DNA from: Lacunisphaera limnophila
GTDB lineage: Bacteria > Verrucomicrobiota > Verrucomicrobiia > Opitutales > Opitutaceae
NCBI RefSeq assembly: GCF_001746835.1
Contig: NZ_CP016094.1
Coordinates: 2,929,501-2,993,500, forward strand
DNA: 64,000 nucleotides
Direction of reading: 5' to 3'
Below the pieces are notes generated by a model. The model saw only the letters and a list, made by a program, of their open reading frames with translations, was not told the DNA's origin and ran no database searches. The position numbers and the translations under genes were made by a program. Within the stretch, counting starts at the first letter, position 1, and every line of letters begins with the position of its first letter. This document shows positions 9,501-17,141 of the stretch, in pieces.

Positions 9501-10465
9501 AACGAGCTGAGGTCGACATCGAGCACGTCGTACCACAGGCCGTCCTCGCCGAATTGCATGCTGACGGTGAGCTGGGAATTTTCGTCGAAGGTGATCGAGA
9601 CGTTGCGGTATTGGGTGCTTTGGTTGGGCCGGGCGGTGGCGTCGGAGAACGCCATGGTGTACGGCAGATCGGGCACCGTGCCATCGCCGCCCTCGAGTAC
9701 GGTGGCGCTGCCCGTGTCGGTGTAGTCGCGGTCGCCAGTGCCGGCGAGGTAGTTGTAGCCCGTGACCCCATCGCCGGGTCCGCGGGCCACGACGGTGTTG
9801 GGATTGAGCGCGCCGCCGCCGGCGGTGCCGCCCTGGCGACCCTCGGCGGCGCGGGAGTAGTTGCCGTAGGCATCGAGGGCGATGCCGACCCAGCCGCCAT
9901 TCATGCCGTTCTGGTCGCCGGGGTTGAACGTGCCGATGGTGCCAAAATCCTTTTGCGCATAGCCGATCGAGCCACCATCGGCGCCGACCACGAAGGGTTT
10001 GCTCGCGTCGTACAGGAAGAAGGTGATGCCGTCGGCGCCGGTCTGATTGTAGTCATTCCCGCCCCACATGTTCATGCCGAAGGTGATGTTCACGCTGTTT
10101 CCGGCGGAGGGAATCGGGGTGTCGAAGTAGACGGCGTTGTGCGTGTTGGTCGTGTCGTTGGTCAGGCGCAGCCAGCCGGCGCCCAGCGGATCGATGGTCG
10201 CATCACCAAATTCCGGGTCGCCGGCGCGGGGCGCGGCACCGGAAGTCAAAATCGGGGCCGGCGTGGAGTTGCCCGCGGGGTTCAGCACCCAACCCGCCGC
10301 AGTGTCATTTTTGAAGTCTTCCGTGTACGTAAACTGCGCAAAAACATGCGAAGTCATCAGGGCAAACGCCGCGAGAACCGCGAACACTGCGGTGAGTTTT
10401 CGGCGTGGTACGGCAGGGATAAATGGATCTAGCCCAAACACCCCGGAACAGAATAGGTTATACAC
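593..10465 (-). CDS. Giant autotransporter-repeat protein with lectin-like head and PEP-CTERM tail
   Basis: Predicted secreted surface protein of about 3290 residues. A hydrophobic signal segment ends near FALMTSHVFAQ (about residues 24-44). Residues about 45-350 resemble an L-type lectin/concanavalin-like domain (GITFFLYDASKPF, GWVGIALDAYGNY). The rest is dozens of beta-strand units of the autotransporter-associated repeat type, recognisable by KTGTGTLTLSG-like turns and NTYTG starts. It ends in a PEP-CTERM signal: VPEPST (bases 677-694), one membrane helix and the basic tail RRWRKARP. Exosortase is expected to cleave at the PEP motif; a candidate is encoded at 56031-57647. Two internal EIVP sites (near residues 982 and 2142) close modules resembling the normal pre-anchor region, so the gene looks triplicated. 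The start is uncertain: the frame opens with GTG at 10465, and a nearer GTG (VFGLDPF) is also possible. There is no classical autotransporter barrel. Confidence 0.9.
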   Translation of the reverse strand: MYNLFCSGVFGLDPFIPAVPRRKLTAVFAVLAAFALMTSHVFAQFTYTEDFKNDTAAGWVLNPAGNSTPAPILTSGAAPRAGDPEFGDATIDPLGAGWLRLTNDTTNTHNAVYFDTPIPSAGNSVNITFGMNMWGGNDYNQTGADGITFFLYDASKPFVVGADGGSIGYAQKDFGTIGTFNPGDQNGMNGGWVGIALDAYGNYSRAAEGRQGGTAGGGALNPNTVVARGPGDGVTGYNYLAGTGDRDYTDTGSATVLEGGDGTVPDLPYTMAFSDATARPNQSTQYRNVSITFDENSQLTVSMQFGEDGLWYDVLDVDLSSFVRPEQLKMGFAAGTGAGTQVYEIGGLLSVTATAGSGNFVWDNGEGASFKIWGTGDNDPLNWAGNTNPTLKSNVLFNSTYVTTAQSIDVTGSDKVIKNMYFSGDNAYTLSTSDQRRLIFDSDSVGVPTSINLTNDVVNGNASHQIAMDVQMNKNLEVNNNLSAVTPFTISGNIDTNGNALAMKGVGQSVLSGVISGNGTLGKWGTGTTILSGAGANTYTGATTVHEGILQIEKNTALGSTAAGTTVNAGGTLALNGTGLTVAEGLTLTGTGSNAQGALFNATGANTWTGTVALAGDASIGTAAATTLTVAGVVSGAAGNDLTKTGAGTLVLSGANTYTGSTTLAAGTLAISNENNLGANPGSFNAAQLNLDGGTLRTQTSAVTINDTNRGVTLGAAGGTFETLSDLTIANVVDGSGTLAKTGAGVLTLSGTNTHSGAVALNQGTLTASGGSALGDTSAVTIANGATLNVSGSSETVGSIAGVAGSAVNLGSGATTLTVGGNNASTTFAGVVAGGASANLLKTGSGTLTMSGANTFDGNLQVNQGTVALGANNVFDNDTSLVLSGGTFATHSGGTGFSDTFNDLSLLASSGMDFGSLGGVATFGSAVRTNGILTIYGWAGDISGGGASQLIFSSGPTGFTGSLDQIVFDGYGAGATRLASGEIVPLTGTVYTWNATGATWNNNANWDSTPDGTPGGTNHTAIFGSALTSNLTLSLGANRTLGYLVFNDNNNVTLQNNTLNFNVTAGAAQVNLSNTGSATLSSAITLSDNLTFNQNSTGTLTVSGAITNATGTNNITVGGSGGTTISGAINTGAGTLTKTGTGALTLSSITSTFTGAITVNGGVLSIDNELNLGSTASTADLTLNGGTLNVSSGTVTVATSLRNLVLGTGGGTLDTDGNLIWDNGISGTGSLTKTGTGTLTLLDPTTFTGAFNINEGLVVFDGGDDRLDNSVAVAIALGATLDIRDRTDTIGSLAGAGTLTNTGAASDTITFGGLNTDTTFSGTLSDDADGTLNLTKQGTGRTIISGASTNTYDGVTTISAGTLNVQKDSGLGTTTGGTTVGGTGAALELQHNTGLTIGTEALSLAGTGVDTNGALRNVSGTNSFAGAITLTADTEIQSDAGSLTLTGAINGSAASRTLTIDGAGNISATNAIGANISTLTKNGTGTLTLSGTNLYTGNTTLNGGTTAIANNAALGDATGTTTVNGGATLALSGGISVAENLTTFGQGVSSLGAIRNTGGSNTLSGTITLSSETYLGVDAGTTLTATGAIGGTAGLSKQGTGTLILDSATANTYDGTTAIAAGTLEVRRSTSLADVNATTIANDATLRLNGSGLALDENITVTGSGVSAAGAIQNTGGDNSLTGVITMTGNTVISATTGTTLTLTDGSLAGDFNLVKTGAGGLTLANTAATYSGTTTIRDGTLTVAADAPLSANGALGNSASVVQVGDGSTGGGANLALLAGNASGGIEIDRQISVNNQGSTATLGGTNTSGTNTFTGNIALGRSTTLAAAGSGTVAYTGVISGVGPVVTTGTTTSNTILSGANTFTGAVTASSGTLTLTNAAALGTTAAGTTVSSGATLALSGGLALASGEALTLNGTGVAAGTGALHSASGDNTVAGPVTLASTSTLSAATGTTLGVTGALSGTGGLSTAGAGNITLSGTNTFTGATAIAGTGLVTLNGSGSGALGSTTSLTLAGSSILSLGASDQINNSANLTLSGGTLRLNGYQDVLNNIALTASTTSVFDYLNDNSLLRFTGTASVGGTSQLTIDNWAGDPTTGGSSNYGLLFNTQAQALALENNVLFNGWTTVGNNAVIANGIYWEIVPIVTVREWQAAGNGDWDTGGNWAGGQPDGAGQIAMLGNNITAGTTATVNTFNGGGADPQTIGKLIIDTTGDRNYTVSGSDRLDFDVASGTTQLIVAGNGTHTISSAVRVNDDMVLTNDGTDTTALTISGAIDLFNGASSDLTVSGSGRTAITGAINDSTDGAALLKTGSGTLALSGTSSYTGTTTLRNGTLEIAGSATNSTNGNLGNAASAVVINDTNTALANNTSFLMTDADGGSTMGRAITVNSQGATTTLGGTNTSGTNTFSGTITLNKGVTLTAAAGGTVAFTGALDGNTGTQNITKSGDGTVLLSNTGNDFNGTTTITAGTLRLGAAGVITDGSAVSVASGATLDLNTFSETIGSLAGAGTVNLASGTQTLTTGGNNGTTEFSGVIQDNAGTLALVKNGTGALTLSGAGANTFDGDVTINAGTLIAAKNTALGATSGNTTVATDATLALTGGITIAAGEDLDLAGSVAPNIASLANYSGNNTYAGNVTMSGAAGDDVKYDAAGGSQLTITGAVGESGGSKDFAKTGTGTLVLGNANTYSGSTNVAAGTLVVANNAALGTATVASTDDTAVQIGATLAFQNNVAVSANEAITLNATAAPTAASLKNNADTNTVAGAITLSGGANTGVILDSNTGSSLTLSGAITPVTPSNNNFVTKTGDGSLTLAGTGANTFQGAFNVNSGTVVLNKTAGVNATGTGALNIGDSTGGTNSAIVQLNASNQINNTTAVTIATDGKLDLLGNSDAIGALTMAGGSVTATGAGTLTLGGNLTFNGIGANTATITANVDLGGNRIVQVGNNASAVDTDLTINGVVSGTGSSFTKTDLGTLRLTGDANTFTGNFQVTDGTVVLDKTAVAGVKGNATGVSNSTVTIGDNFRGANTAILEVSGDGLFADQTSDQIANSATLVMNSDGKFRMARTSGTAMFTETVGAIAGSGNIDLGYYSLIAGGNNASTSFSGTLVGDSTALFTKAGSGTLTIDSNLGYNGGLDVTGGTLAFNVDNAFSGAVNIFAGTTLKLSDADLSISNLNLVGSGSITLDFSGTSTLSVANLTIAAGITVNVINWTNATDYFFAQNWAGAVFDTTATTPMNQVVFAGFTGNQTKWQSYDDQITPVPEPSTYGAMLVGAMGALLGYRRWRKARPAARK

Positions 10466-10510
10466 CCCACAGTCAATGACGTTGAAGCGCCGAAAAAAGG
10501 CGGGATAATC

Positions 10511-10545
10511 ACTCCCTAATTATATTCGCTAATTGATTATAATCA
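10511..10545 (-). promoter_or_regulatory. AT-rich promoter region of the giant surface protein gene
   Basis: The 145 bases between alr and the giant gene are strikingly AT-rich against a GC-rich background. On the minus strand a perfect TATAAT sits at 10524-10519, about 54 bases before the proposed start, but the matching -35 is weak. A 10-base palindrome GATTATAATC (10535-10544) lies just upstream and could be an operator or an alternative -10. Seen directly; function inferred. Confidence 0.45.
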
Positions 10546-10610
10546 GCAGGAAACGATGATTATAAAAATTCGTTCCAAGACCACGGCAAACGAGAGGCGG
10601 AAGCTTTTGC

Positions 10611-11762
10611 TCAGGTCTCCAGCGCGGTGCGATAATGACGGGGCACGCGCTTAGTGACGGAGCATAAGGTTTCCCACGCGATCGTGTCCGCCCACGCACT
10701 GAATTCGCTGATCGAAATTTCGGCCTGACCCTGGCGACCGACCAGGACGACGGCATCGCCGCAGGCGACCTCGCCGGGCACGTCGGTGACGTCGACCATG
10801 GTCTGATCCATGGTGATACGCCCCAGCACGGCACAGCGCCGGCCGCTGATCAAAACAGAGGCTTGGCCGCTGCTGGCGCGAGCGAGGCCGTCGCCGTAGC
10901 CGGCGGTGAGCACGGCGATGCGGGAATCGCGCGTCAGGTGTTGGGTGCGACCGTAGCTGATGCTCGTGCCGGAGGGCAGGGTTTTCACCAGGCCGACGCG
11001 GGTGTGGAAACTGAACACGGGTTCGGTGCGGGTGCGCGCGAGCAGCGAGTGCGGGTGGGGGAGGATGCCGAACTGGAGCAGGCCGACGCGCACGGCATTG
11101 AAGACGCTCTCGCCCGGGGTGGTCTCGAGGCCGGCGCTGTTGTCGGCGTGGATGAGAATGTTTCGGTCCGATAGGCCCGGCAGCGTGGCGAGGGTCGCGA
11201 GGAAGATCCGTCGCTGTTCGGCGGTAAAGGCGGGATCCTCGTCGGCGCTGGAGAAGTGGGTGAACACACCGGCCAAGTGCAGGCCGGGGGCGGCGATGAT
11301 GGCGTCGTAGAGCGCGCGGGCGCCGGGATGCCACACGCCGAGGCGGCCCATGCCGGTGTCGATCTTCAGGTGTACGGCGATGGGTCGGCCGGCGGCGCGG
11401 CCGATGGCGTCGAAGCGACGCACCTCGTCCGGCGAGGAGACGGTGGCGGCGAGGTCGAACTCGGCGAGGTATCGGTCCTCGTCCGGCAGCACGGGACTGA
11501 GCAGCAGCACCGGCCAGTCGGTGCTGAGTTCGCGGATGGTCATGGCCTCGGCGATGTTGGCGACCCCGAACAGATCGGCGCCGGCATGCATGAGGCGCGC
11601 GGCGACCTGGGGCAGGCCGTGGCCGTAGGCGTCGGCCTTGACCACGGCGACGTATTTGATGCGCGGCGGCAGGCTGGCGCGGATGAGCTTGAGGTTGCGC
11701 TCCAGGGCCGCGAGGTCGATCTCGACCCAGCAACGGCGGGGCAGTTGGGCGGAAGAGCTCAT
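10611..11762 (-). CDS. alr: Alanine racemase
   Basis: PLP enzyme interconverting L- and D-alanine for peptidoglycan; 383 residues, normal length. The PLP lysine is K42 in VVKADAYGHG, and the tyrosine acid-base motif SYGRT is present, as are the substrate-side HLKIDTGMGRLG and the C-terminal GRITMDQTMVDVTD. The ATG at 11762 overlaps the tsaB stop by four bases (ATGA), implying translational coupling, and it removes a poorly conserved extension that an upstream start would add. Its end is followed by the AT-rich spacer before the giant surface gene. Confidence 0.95.
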   Translation of the reverse strand: MSSSAQLPRRCWVEIDLAALERNLKLIRASLPPRIKYVAVVKADAYGHGLPQVAARLMHAGADLFGVANIAEAMTIRELSTDWPVLLLSPVLPDEDRYLAEFDLAATVSSPDEVRRFDAIGRAAGRPIAVHLKIDTGMGRLGVWHPGARALYDAIIAAPGLHLAGVFTHFSSADEDPAFTAEQRRIFLATLATLPGLSDRNILIHADNSAGLETTPGESVFNAVRVGLLQFGILPHPHSLLARTRTEPVFSFHTRVGLVKTLPSGTSISYGRTQHLTRDSRIAVLTAGYGDGLARASSGQASVLISGRRCAVLGRITMDQTMVDVTDVPGEVACGDAVVLVGRQGQAEISISEFSAWADTIAWETLCSVTKRVPRHYRTALET

Positions 11763-12439
11763 CGGGTGGGGGCGGTCTCGGAGCTGTGGGGCTGGGCCGA
11801 CCACTTCTTGTACTCGGGCGCCTCGGTTTGAAAAGCGTCGGGCAGATTCACCGGATCGAAATGCGCGTGATCGCCGCCGTCGCTGAGCAGGTCGGCCAGG
11901 GTATAGCGGCAGGTGGTGACCTGCGCCGGCGGTTTGGACCAGACCCGAAAACCGGCGGGGGTCAGTAACTCGCCCCCGGGCAGATCGGCGGTGGCGCGGC
12001 GTTCCAGCAGACCGAGGATGCCGTCGATGGAGACCGGTTGGACGTGCCAGGTTTCGCGCCGAGCATCAGCAATGATGGTGAACGGGCGGGGCTCACGCCG
12101 CCATTCGGCGAGGCCGGCGAGGGCCAGGCTTTGGTAGCGATAAACGGGGCGCGGTTGCAGCGCGAGCCACGTGCGCAGCGCCATGGCGACCGTACGGGTG
12201 CCGAGCATCGAGCCCGGACCCTCGCAGAAAATGAAGGCCTCCACGGTGGCGAGCTCGGCTCCGGCGCGCGCGAGGAGGTTTTCGGTGACCTGGAACACCC
12301 CGCGACCGGCCTCGGCGTCGCTCTCGGCCCAGAGCGGCAAGGTTCCTTGCTGCAACAGCCCAGCCTGGATCCGTTGCGAAACCGCGTCGAGCACGAGGAT
12401 ACGGCGGTGACTGGCAAGGAGTTGGGCGAGGGGGACCAT
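11759..12439 (-). CDS. tsaB: tRNA threonylcarbamoyladenosine biosynthesis protein TsaB
   Basis: Partner of TsaD and TsaE in making the t6A modification at position 37 of ANN-decoding tRNAs. The actin-like fold is recognised from the start ILVLDAVSQRIQAGLLQ and the motif FCEGPGSMLGTRTVAMALRTW, equivalent to GPGSFTGLRIG of the family. At 226 residues it is typical of TsaB and lacks the metal motif of TsaD. ATG at 12439 is preferred over one 13 codons upstream because it begins just before the first conserved strand. It overlaps alr by four bases and diverges from tig across 142 bases. Confidence 0.85.
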   Translation of the reverse strand: MVPLAQLLASHRRILVLDAVSQRIQAGLLQQGTLPLWAESDAEAGRGVFQVTENLLARAGAELATVEAFIFCEGPGSMLGTRTVAMALRTWLALQPRPVYRYQSLALAGLAEWRREPRPFTIIADARRETWHVQPVSIDGILGLLERRATADLPGGELLTPAGFRVWSKPPAQVTTCRYTLADLLSDGGDHAHFDPVNLPDAFQTEAPEYKKWSAQPHSSETAPTR

Positions 12440-12581
12440 GAAAACGAGAAGCTTGGGCGGGATCGGGACGGAATCCAAGTGGGATTGCGCGGCGTTTGGG
12501 TGGAAAGAGACCTTGACCGGGTCGGGCGGGAATACTTACCTCGGCCTCTTTTCCCCGAGAAAACCCATCCGAATTTACACC

Positions 12582-13904
12582 GTGAACGTTCAAATCACCG
12601 ATATCAACGAGACCCGCAAAGCGCTGACCGTCACCCTGGACATGGGTGAGGTCCAAGGCGAATACACCAGCCTGATTGGCGAATACACCAAGCAGGTCAG
12701 CCTGCCGGGTTTCCGTCCGGGCAAGGCTCCCGCCGCCATGGTGGCCGCGCGCTTCGGCAAGGAGATCAAGGACGAGTTCAAGAACCGCGTGATCGGCAAG
12801 GCCTACCGTGACGGGCTGGAGCAGTCGAAGCTCGAGGTGCTGTCGCTGGTGGATGTCGAGGAAGGCACGATCGAGCCCAACCTGTCCGCCGCGATCAAGC
12901 TCACCGTCGACGTGCGCCCGACGATCAAGCTGCCGGAGTACACCGGCATCGAGACGAAGATCGAGGCCACCGAGCCGACCGAGGCCGAGATCGACGGCGT
13001 GATCGAGGGCCTGCGCGCCGAGCGTGCCGACTTCAAGGTCGCCGAGCGTCCCGCCGCCAAGGGTGACTACGTGCGTTTCGGTTACACCGGCACGCTGGAC
13101 GGCAAGCCGCTCGACGAGGTCGTCGGCGACAAGAAGATTTACGCCGCCGCCCCGCAGACCTGGGAAGAGGTCGAGGGCGCCAACGAAGGGCTGCTGCCCG
13201 GTGTTTCGAGCCAGCTGAGCGGCCTCAAGACCGGCGACAAAAAGAATGTCGACGTTACGTTCCCGGCGGATTTCGCCGCGGTGCCCGCGCTGGCCGGCAA
13301 GACGGTTGCCTACGCCATCGAGGTGCAGGAAATCCGCGAGCGCATCCTGGCCCCCCTCGACGAGGCCTTCTACAAGTCCCACCAGGTCGACGACCTCGAT
13401 GGCCTCAAGGCCCAGATCAAGGCCAACCTGACGGCCCGGAAGGACTATGCCAACCGCGCCGCGCAGCGCCGGCAGATCACCGAGACCCTGGCGACCCGCG
13501 CTGATTTCCCGGTGCCGGAGAGCCTTGTCAATTCCGAGCGCGACGGGATCCTGCGCCAGTTCATCGAGGAAAACCTCCGCAACGGCGTGCCCCAGGAGAA
13601 GCTCGAGGAAAACAAGAAGGAACTTTACGAGAACGCCGGCAAGGCCGCCGCCACCCGCGTGAAGGTCCAGCTCATCCTCGCCGAGATCGCCCAGGCCGAG
13701 AAACTCAAGGTCGACGAGAAGGATTTCAACAACTGGCTCATGCGCGAAGCCATGCGCAGCGGCCAGCAGCCGCAGAAGCTGGCGAAGGATCTGGGCAAGG
13801 ATCGCGACCAGGTCCGCGCCATCCAGCAGCAGCTCCTGTTCGACAAGGCCCTTGATTTCCTCGTCACCAAGGCTACCGTCATCACGGTAACCAACAAAGC
13901 ATGA
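12582..13904 (+). CDS. tig: Trigger factor (ribosome-associated chaperone, peptidyl-prolyl isomerase)
   Basis: Ribosome-bound chaperone for nascent chains; 440 residues from GTG 12582. The N-terminal ribosome-binding domain carries the signature loop with GFRPGKAP, close to the classical GFRxGK. The FKBP-like domain starts near [20 protein letters not shown], and the long helical C-terminal arms follow. The open frame extends about 48 codons upstream, but those residues are not chaperone-like and begin inside the divergent tsaB region, whereas [13 protein letters not shown] matches the usual N-terminus. Its stop overlaps the clpP start by four bases. Confidence 0.95.
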   Translation: MNVQITDINETRKALTVTLDMGEVQGEYTSLIGEYTKQVSLPGFRPGKAPAAMVAARFGKEIKDEFKNRVIGKAYRDGLEQSKLEVLSLVDVEEGTIEPNLSAAIKLTVDVRPTIKLPEYTGIETKIEATEPTEAEIDGVIEGLRAERADFKVAERPAAKGDYVRFGYTGTLDGKPLDEVVGDKKIYAAAPQTWEEVEGANEGLLPGVSSQLSGLKTGDKKNVDVTFPADFAAVPALAGKTVAYAIEVQEIRERILAPLDEAFYKSHQVDDLDGLKAQIKANLTARKDYANRAAQRRQITETLATRADFPVPESLVNSERDGILRQFIEENLRNGVPQEKLEENKKELYENAGKAAATRVKVQLILAEIAQAEKLKVDEKDFNNWLMREAMRSGQQPQKLAKDLGKDRDQVRAIQQQLLFDKALDFLVTKATVITVTNKA

Positions 13905-14518
13905 GCTATTACGTCCCCATCGTCCTTGAGAACACCGGCCGCGGCGAGCGGTCGATGGACATCTACAGCCGCCTCCTCAAGGACCGCATCATCTTCATTG
14001 GCACGCCGATCGACGACAACGTGGCCAACGTGGTGATCGCGCAGATGCTGTTCCTCCAGATGGAGGACCCGAAGAAGGACATCCACGTTTACATCAATTC
14101 GCCAGGCGGCGTCGTGACCGGTGGCATGGCCATCTACGACACCATGAACTTCCTGCAGTGCGACATCGTCACCTACTGCATCGGCATGGCCGCGAGCATG
14201 AGCACCATCCTGCTGGCCGCCGGCACGAAGGGCAAACGCTTCGCCCTGCCGAACAGCCGGGTGATGATCCACCAGCCCTCGGGCGGCGCGGGCGGCCAGG
14301 CGGCCGACATCGCCATCCAGGCCAAGGAGATCATCCGCTGGCGCAAGACCCTTAACGAGACCATCGCCAAGCACACCGGCAAAACCCCGGAACAGGTGGA
14401 AACGGATTCCGACCGCGATTACTACATGAGCGCCGAGGAGGCCAAGACCTATGGCATCGTCGATCATGTCGTCGCCTCGACCCGTGACGCCCAGCAGATT
14501 GCGCAAAGCGCTGCCTGA
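13901..14518 (+). CDS. clpP: ATP-dependent Clp protease proteolytic subunit
   Basis: Serine peptidase forming the tetradecameric ClpP chamber. At 205 residues it matches E. coli spacing: Ser99 (GMAASMST), His124 (MIHQPSGG) and Asp173 ([11 protein letters not shown]) form the catalytic triad. The nucleophile elbow reads GMAASMS rather than the commoner GQAASMG. The ATG overlaps the tig stop (ATGA), and clpX follows after 77 bases, giving the conserved tig-clpP-clpX operon. Confidence 0.97.
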   Translation: MSYYVPIVLENTGRGERSMDIYSRLLKDRIIFIGTPIDDNVANVVIAQMLFLQMEDPKKDIHVYINSPGGVVTGGMAIYDTMNFLQCDIVTYCIGMAASMSTILLAAGTKGKRFALPNSRVMIHQPSGGAGGQAADIAIQAKEIIRWRKTLNETIAKHTGKTPEQVETDSDRDYYMSAEEAKTYGIVDHVVASTRDAQQIAQSAA

Positions 14519-14595
14519 GTTTTGCTTGAGCCGGTCGGTGCAGCCGGCAGGAATATCCCTCGACTAACCGCCAGTTCGGCCGATTATAACTTTCC

Positions 14596-15900
14596 ATGGC
14601 TAAATCTTCGCGCATGACCCTCTGTTCGTTCTGCGGTAAATCGCAGGCGGAAGTTCGCAAAATCATTGCGGGGCCAGGGGTTTACATCTGCGACTCGTGC
14701 GTAAATGTCTGCAAGACGATCATTGACCGGGAGGTGAAGACCCCGGCCGCTGCCGCTGAGGGTACGGCTGCCAAACCGGCTTTTCGCTTGGTTAAGCCGG
14801 CCGAGATCAAGAAGGTCCTCGATGACCACGTCATCGGCCAGGACCACGCCAAGAAGGTCCTCTCGGTCGCCGTCTACAATCACTACAAGCGCCTGAATTT
14901 CGACCCGACTCACGGCAACGCCTCCGAAGCGGCTTCGCTGCCCGCCGAGTTCTCCGACGTCGAGGTCGAGAAGAGCAACATCATGCTCGTCGGTCCGACC
15001 GGCTCCGGCAAGACGCTGCTGGCCCGCAGCCTCGCCCGCATCCTTGACGTGCCGTTCGCCATTTCCGATGCCACGACGCTCACCGAGGCCGGTTACGTCG
15101 GCGAGGACGTCGAGAACGTCGTGCTCCGCCTCCTGCAATCCGCGAATTACGACGTGAAGAAGGCCGAGTGCGGCATCATCTACATCGACGAAATCGACAA
15201 GATCCGCCGCACGACCGAGAACGTCTCGATCACGCGCGACGTGTCCGGTGAAGGTGTGCAGCAGGCGCTGCTCAAGATCCTGGAGGGCACCACGTGCAAC
15301 GTGCCCCCGCAGGGCGGCCGCAAGCACCCGAACCAGGAGTACATCCAGGTCAACACCTCGAACATCCTCTTCATCTGCGGCGGTGCGTTTGTCGGCCTGA
15401 ACGACGTCATCAAGAAGCGCATGGGCCAGCGTTCGCTGGGCTTCCACATCAATTCCAAGGATCACGAGCTTTCGCCCGAGGAGATGATGCGCGGCGTCGC
15501 CCCCGAGGATCTCATCCGTTTCGGCATGATCCCGGAATTCATCGGCCGCCTGCCGGTCGTGTCCGTGCTCGACGAGCTGCGCGTGGAGGATCTCGAGAAG
15601 GTCCTGCTCCGCACCAAGAACGCGATGGTGAAGCAGTATTCCAAACTCTTCGCGATGGACGGCGTGCAACTCAAGTTCACCCGCGACGCCATCGTGGCCA
15701 TCGCCAAGCGCGCGATCGAGCTCAAGACCGGCGCCCGCGCCCTGCGGGCCATCCTCGAGAAGATCATGCTGGAGGTCATGTACGACCTGCCGGGCCGCGA
15801 CGACATTTCCGAGGTCATCATCGACCAGGCCGTGGTCGAGGGCCGCAAGAAGCCGCAGCTCAAGAAGCACGGGCGCACCGCGTCGAAGAACGCCGCCTGA
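14596..15900 (+). CDS. clpX: ATP-dependent Clp protease ATP-binding subunit ClpX
   Basis: AAA+ unfoldase that feeds substrates to ClpP. The 434 residues begin with a C4 zinc-binding domain (Cys10, Cys13, Cys32, Cys35). Walker A GPTGSGKT lies near residue 134 and Walker B reads [21 protein letters not shown] carries the RKH pore motif, and the sensor region and alpha-helical lid follow ([21 protein letters not shown]). Length and order are standard. A strong terminator hairpin starts 22 bases after the stop. Confidence 0.98.
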   Translation: MAKSSRMTLCSFCGKSQAEVRKIIAGPGVYICDSCVNVCKTIIDREVKTPAAAAEGTAAKPAFRLVKPAEIKKVLDDHVIGQDHAKKVLSVAVYNHYKRLNFDPTHGNASEAASLPAEFSDVEVEKSNIMLVGPTGSGKTLLARSLARILDVPFAISDATTLTEAGYVGEDVENVVLRLLQSANYDVKKAECGIIYIDEIDKIRRTTENVSITRDVSGEGVQQALLKILEGTTCNVPPQGGRKHPNQEYIQVNTSNILFICGGAFVGLNDVIKKRMGQRSLGFHINSKDHELSPEEMMRGVAPEDLIRFGMIPEFIGRLPVVSVLDELRVEDLEKVLLRTKNAMVKQYSKLFAMDGVQLKFTRDAIVAIAKRAIELKTGARALRAILEKIMLEVMYDLPGRDDISEVIIDQAVVEGRKKPQLKKHGRTASKNAA

Positions 15901-15917
15901 GGCGGTCGACCTTATTT

Positions 15918-16025
15918 TGTAGGGCGGGGTCTCCGGACCCCGCCTTTTTCATGTCCGCCCGGGTGGCGGTGCCTGGCCAACAATTCGGGCGTTCTGCAGG
16001 CGGGGTTCGGAGACCCCGCCCTACA
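15918..16025. repeat. Inverted repeat pair, 18-base perfect arms
   Basis: Arms at 15918-15935 (TGTAGGGCGGGGTCTCCG) and 16008-16025 are exact reverse complements, separated by 72 bases between the convergent clpX and M42 peptidase genes. Each arm can also form its own small hairpin, which suggests a doubled REP-type element (BIME-like). Confidence 0.75.
15923..15948 (+). terminator. Rho-independent terminator after clpX
   Basis: Stem GGCGGGGTC / GACCCCGCC with a TCCG loop, followed by five T. It also forms the left part of a larger inverted pair with 16008-16025. Confidence 0.8.
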
Positions 16026-16030
16026 GTGGC

Positions 16031-17098
16031 TCACCAGTTGAAGCTTTCGTCCTTGCTGATGGACTGGGCGAAACCGGCGAAGAGTTTCACGCAATTCTCC
16101 ACGTCCTCCAGGTCCACGACCTCGCTCGGGGTGTGCATGTAGCGGAGCGGGATGGAGACGAGGCCGCAGGCCACGCCGCCGCGGGCCATCTGGATGGCGC
16201 GGGCGTCGGTGCCGGTGGGGCGGGGGTCGGCTTCGACCTGGTAGGGAATCTTGAGCTTCTTCGCGACGGCGATGAGGCGGTCGTAGACCTTGGGATTGAT
16301 GTTGGGCCCACGGCAGATGATGGGGCCGCCGCCGAGCTTGGTCTCGCCGAACTTGCGCTGGTCGCAGTCGGGGTGGTCGGTGGCGTGGCCGACATCAACG
16401 GTGAGGGCGACATGCGGGTCCACGGCGAAGGACGAGGTCTGGGCGCCGCGCGTGCCGATCTCCTCCTGGGTGGTGGCCACGGAGACAAGCTTGGCGTTCA
16501 GCTTGGCCTTCGCCTTAGCCAGGCGGATGAGGGTCTCGCCGACGATGTAGGCGCCGACCTTGTTGTCGAAGGCGCGGGCGGTGCCGACCGAGCCGTGGAT
16601 GAGCTCGAATTCGTGGTCGTAGGTGGCCACGTCGCCGATGGCGATGCGGGCCAGGGCCTCGGCCTTGGTCTTGGCGCCGATATCGATCCAGATCTCGTGT
16701 TTCTTCGGGACCTTCTTGCGATCCTCGTCGTCCATCAGGTGGATGGCGCGCTTGCCGGTGACGCCCTTCACGGGGCCGGCGGCGGTCTGGATGATGACGC
16801 GTCGGCCCGAGATGATGCTCAGGTCGTGGCCGCCGATCGTGTCGAAATAGAGGAAGCCGTCCTTGCTGACGAAGATGATGATGAGACCGAGCTCGTCCAT
16901 GTGGCCGGCGAGCATGAGCGTGGGCGCGCCCTTGAGGTTCAGCGAGGCGAGGCGGTTGCCGAGGGCGTCGTTGGCGTAGGCGGCGGCGTGCGGCTTGACG
17001 TGGGTGTCGTAGACCGCCTGGGCCTGGGCCTCGGCGCCGGAGGGCGATTTGGCCTTGAGCAGCTCGGTCAGGAAAACGGGGGCTTGGTAGTCGGGCAT
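16031..17098 (-). CDS. M42 family metallopeptidase (glutamyl/tetrahedral aminopeptidase type)
   Basis: Cytosolic di-metal aminopeptidase trimming short peptides; 355 residues. The M42 metal set is visible: His66 and Asp68 in AGHMDELG, bridging Asp178 in AFDNKVG, catalytic Glu212/ligand Glu213 in TTQEEIG, Asp235 in DVGHATD and His322 in YMHTPSE. The gene starts 43 bases after an OPT peptide transporter ends on the same strand, so import and hydrolysis of peptides are probably coupled. Exact substrate preference cannot be read from the sequence. Confidence 0.92.
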   Translation of the reverse strand: MPDYQAPVFLTELLKAKSPSGAEAQAQAVYDTHVKPHAAAYANDALGNRLASLNLKGAPTLMLAGHMDELGLIIIFVSKDGFLYFDTIGGHDLSIISGRRVIIQTAAGPVKGVTGKRAIHLMDDEDRKKVPKKHEIWIDIGAKTKAEALARIAIGDVATYDHEFELIHGSVGTARAFDNKVGAYIVGETLIRLAKAKAKLNAKLVSVATTQEEIGTRGAQTSSFAVDPHVALTVDVGHATDHPDCDQRKFGETKLGGGPIICRGPNINPKVYDRLIAVAKKLKIPYQVEADPRPTGTDARAIQMARGGVACGLVSIPLRYMHTPSEVVDLEDVENCVKLFAGFAQSISKDESFNW

Positions 17099-17141
17099 GG
17101 GAGAGAGTTTAGGTGCGGGGAAAACCGGCGCAAGCTTGGCG

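Noticed and set aside
530-10432. Long plus-strand open frames opposite the giant gene, up to 754 codons (4682-6946)
   Set aside because: Gly/Val/Glu-rich text without domains; an antisense product of the repetitive GC-rich gene.
593-10465. Regular DNA repetition suggestive of CRISPR or tandem repeats
   Set aside because: The period varies and follows codons for KTGTGTLTL-type turns; it is protein repeat coding sequence.
12438-12581. Longer trigger factor start at 12438
   Set aside because: Upstream codons are not chaperone-like and lie in the divergent spacer; GTG 12582 matches the family N-terminus.
12093-13382. 429-codon minus-strand frame over tsaB/tig
   Set aside because: Antisense to a clear trigger factor gene and without recognisable motifs.
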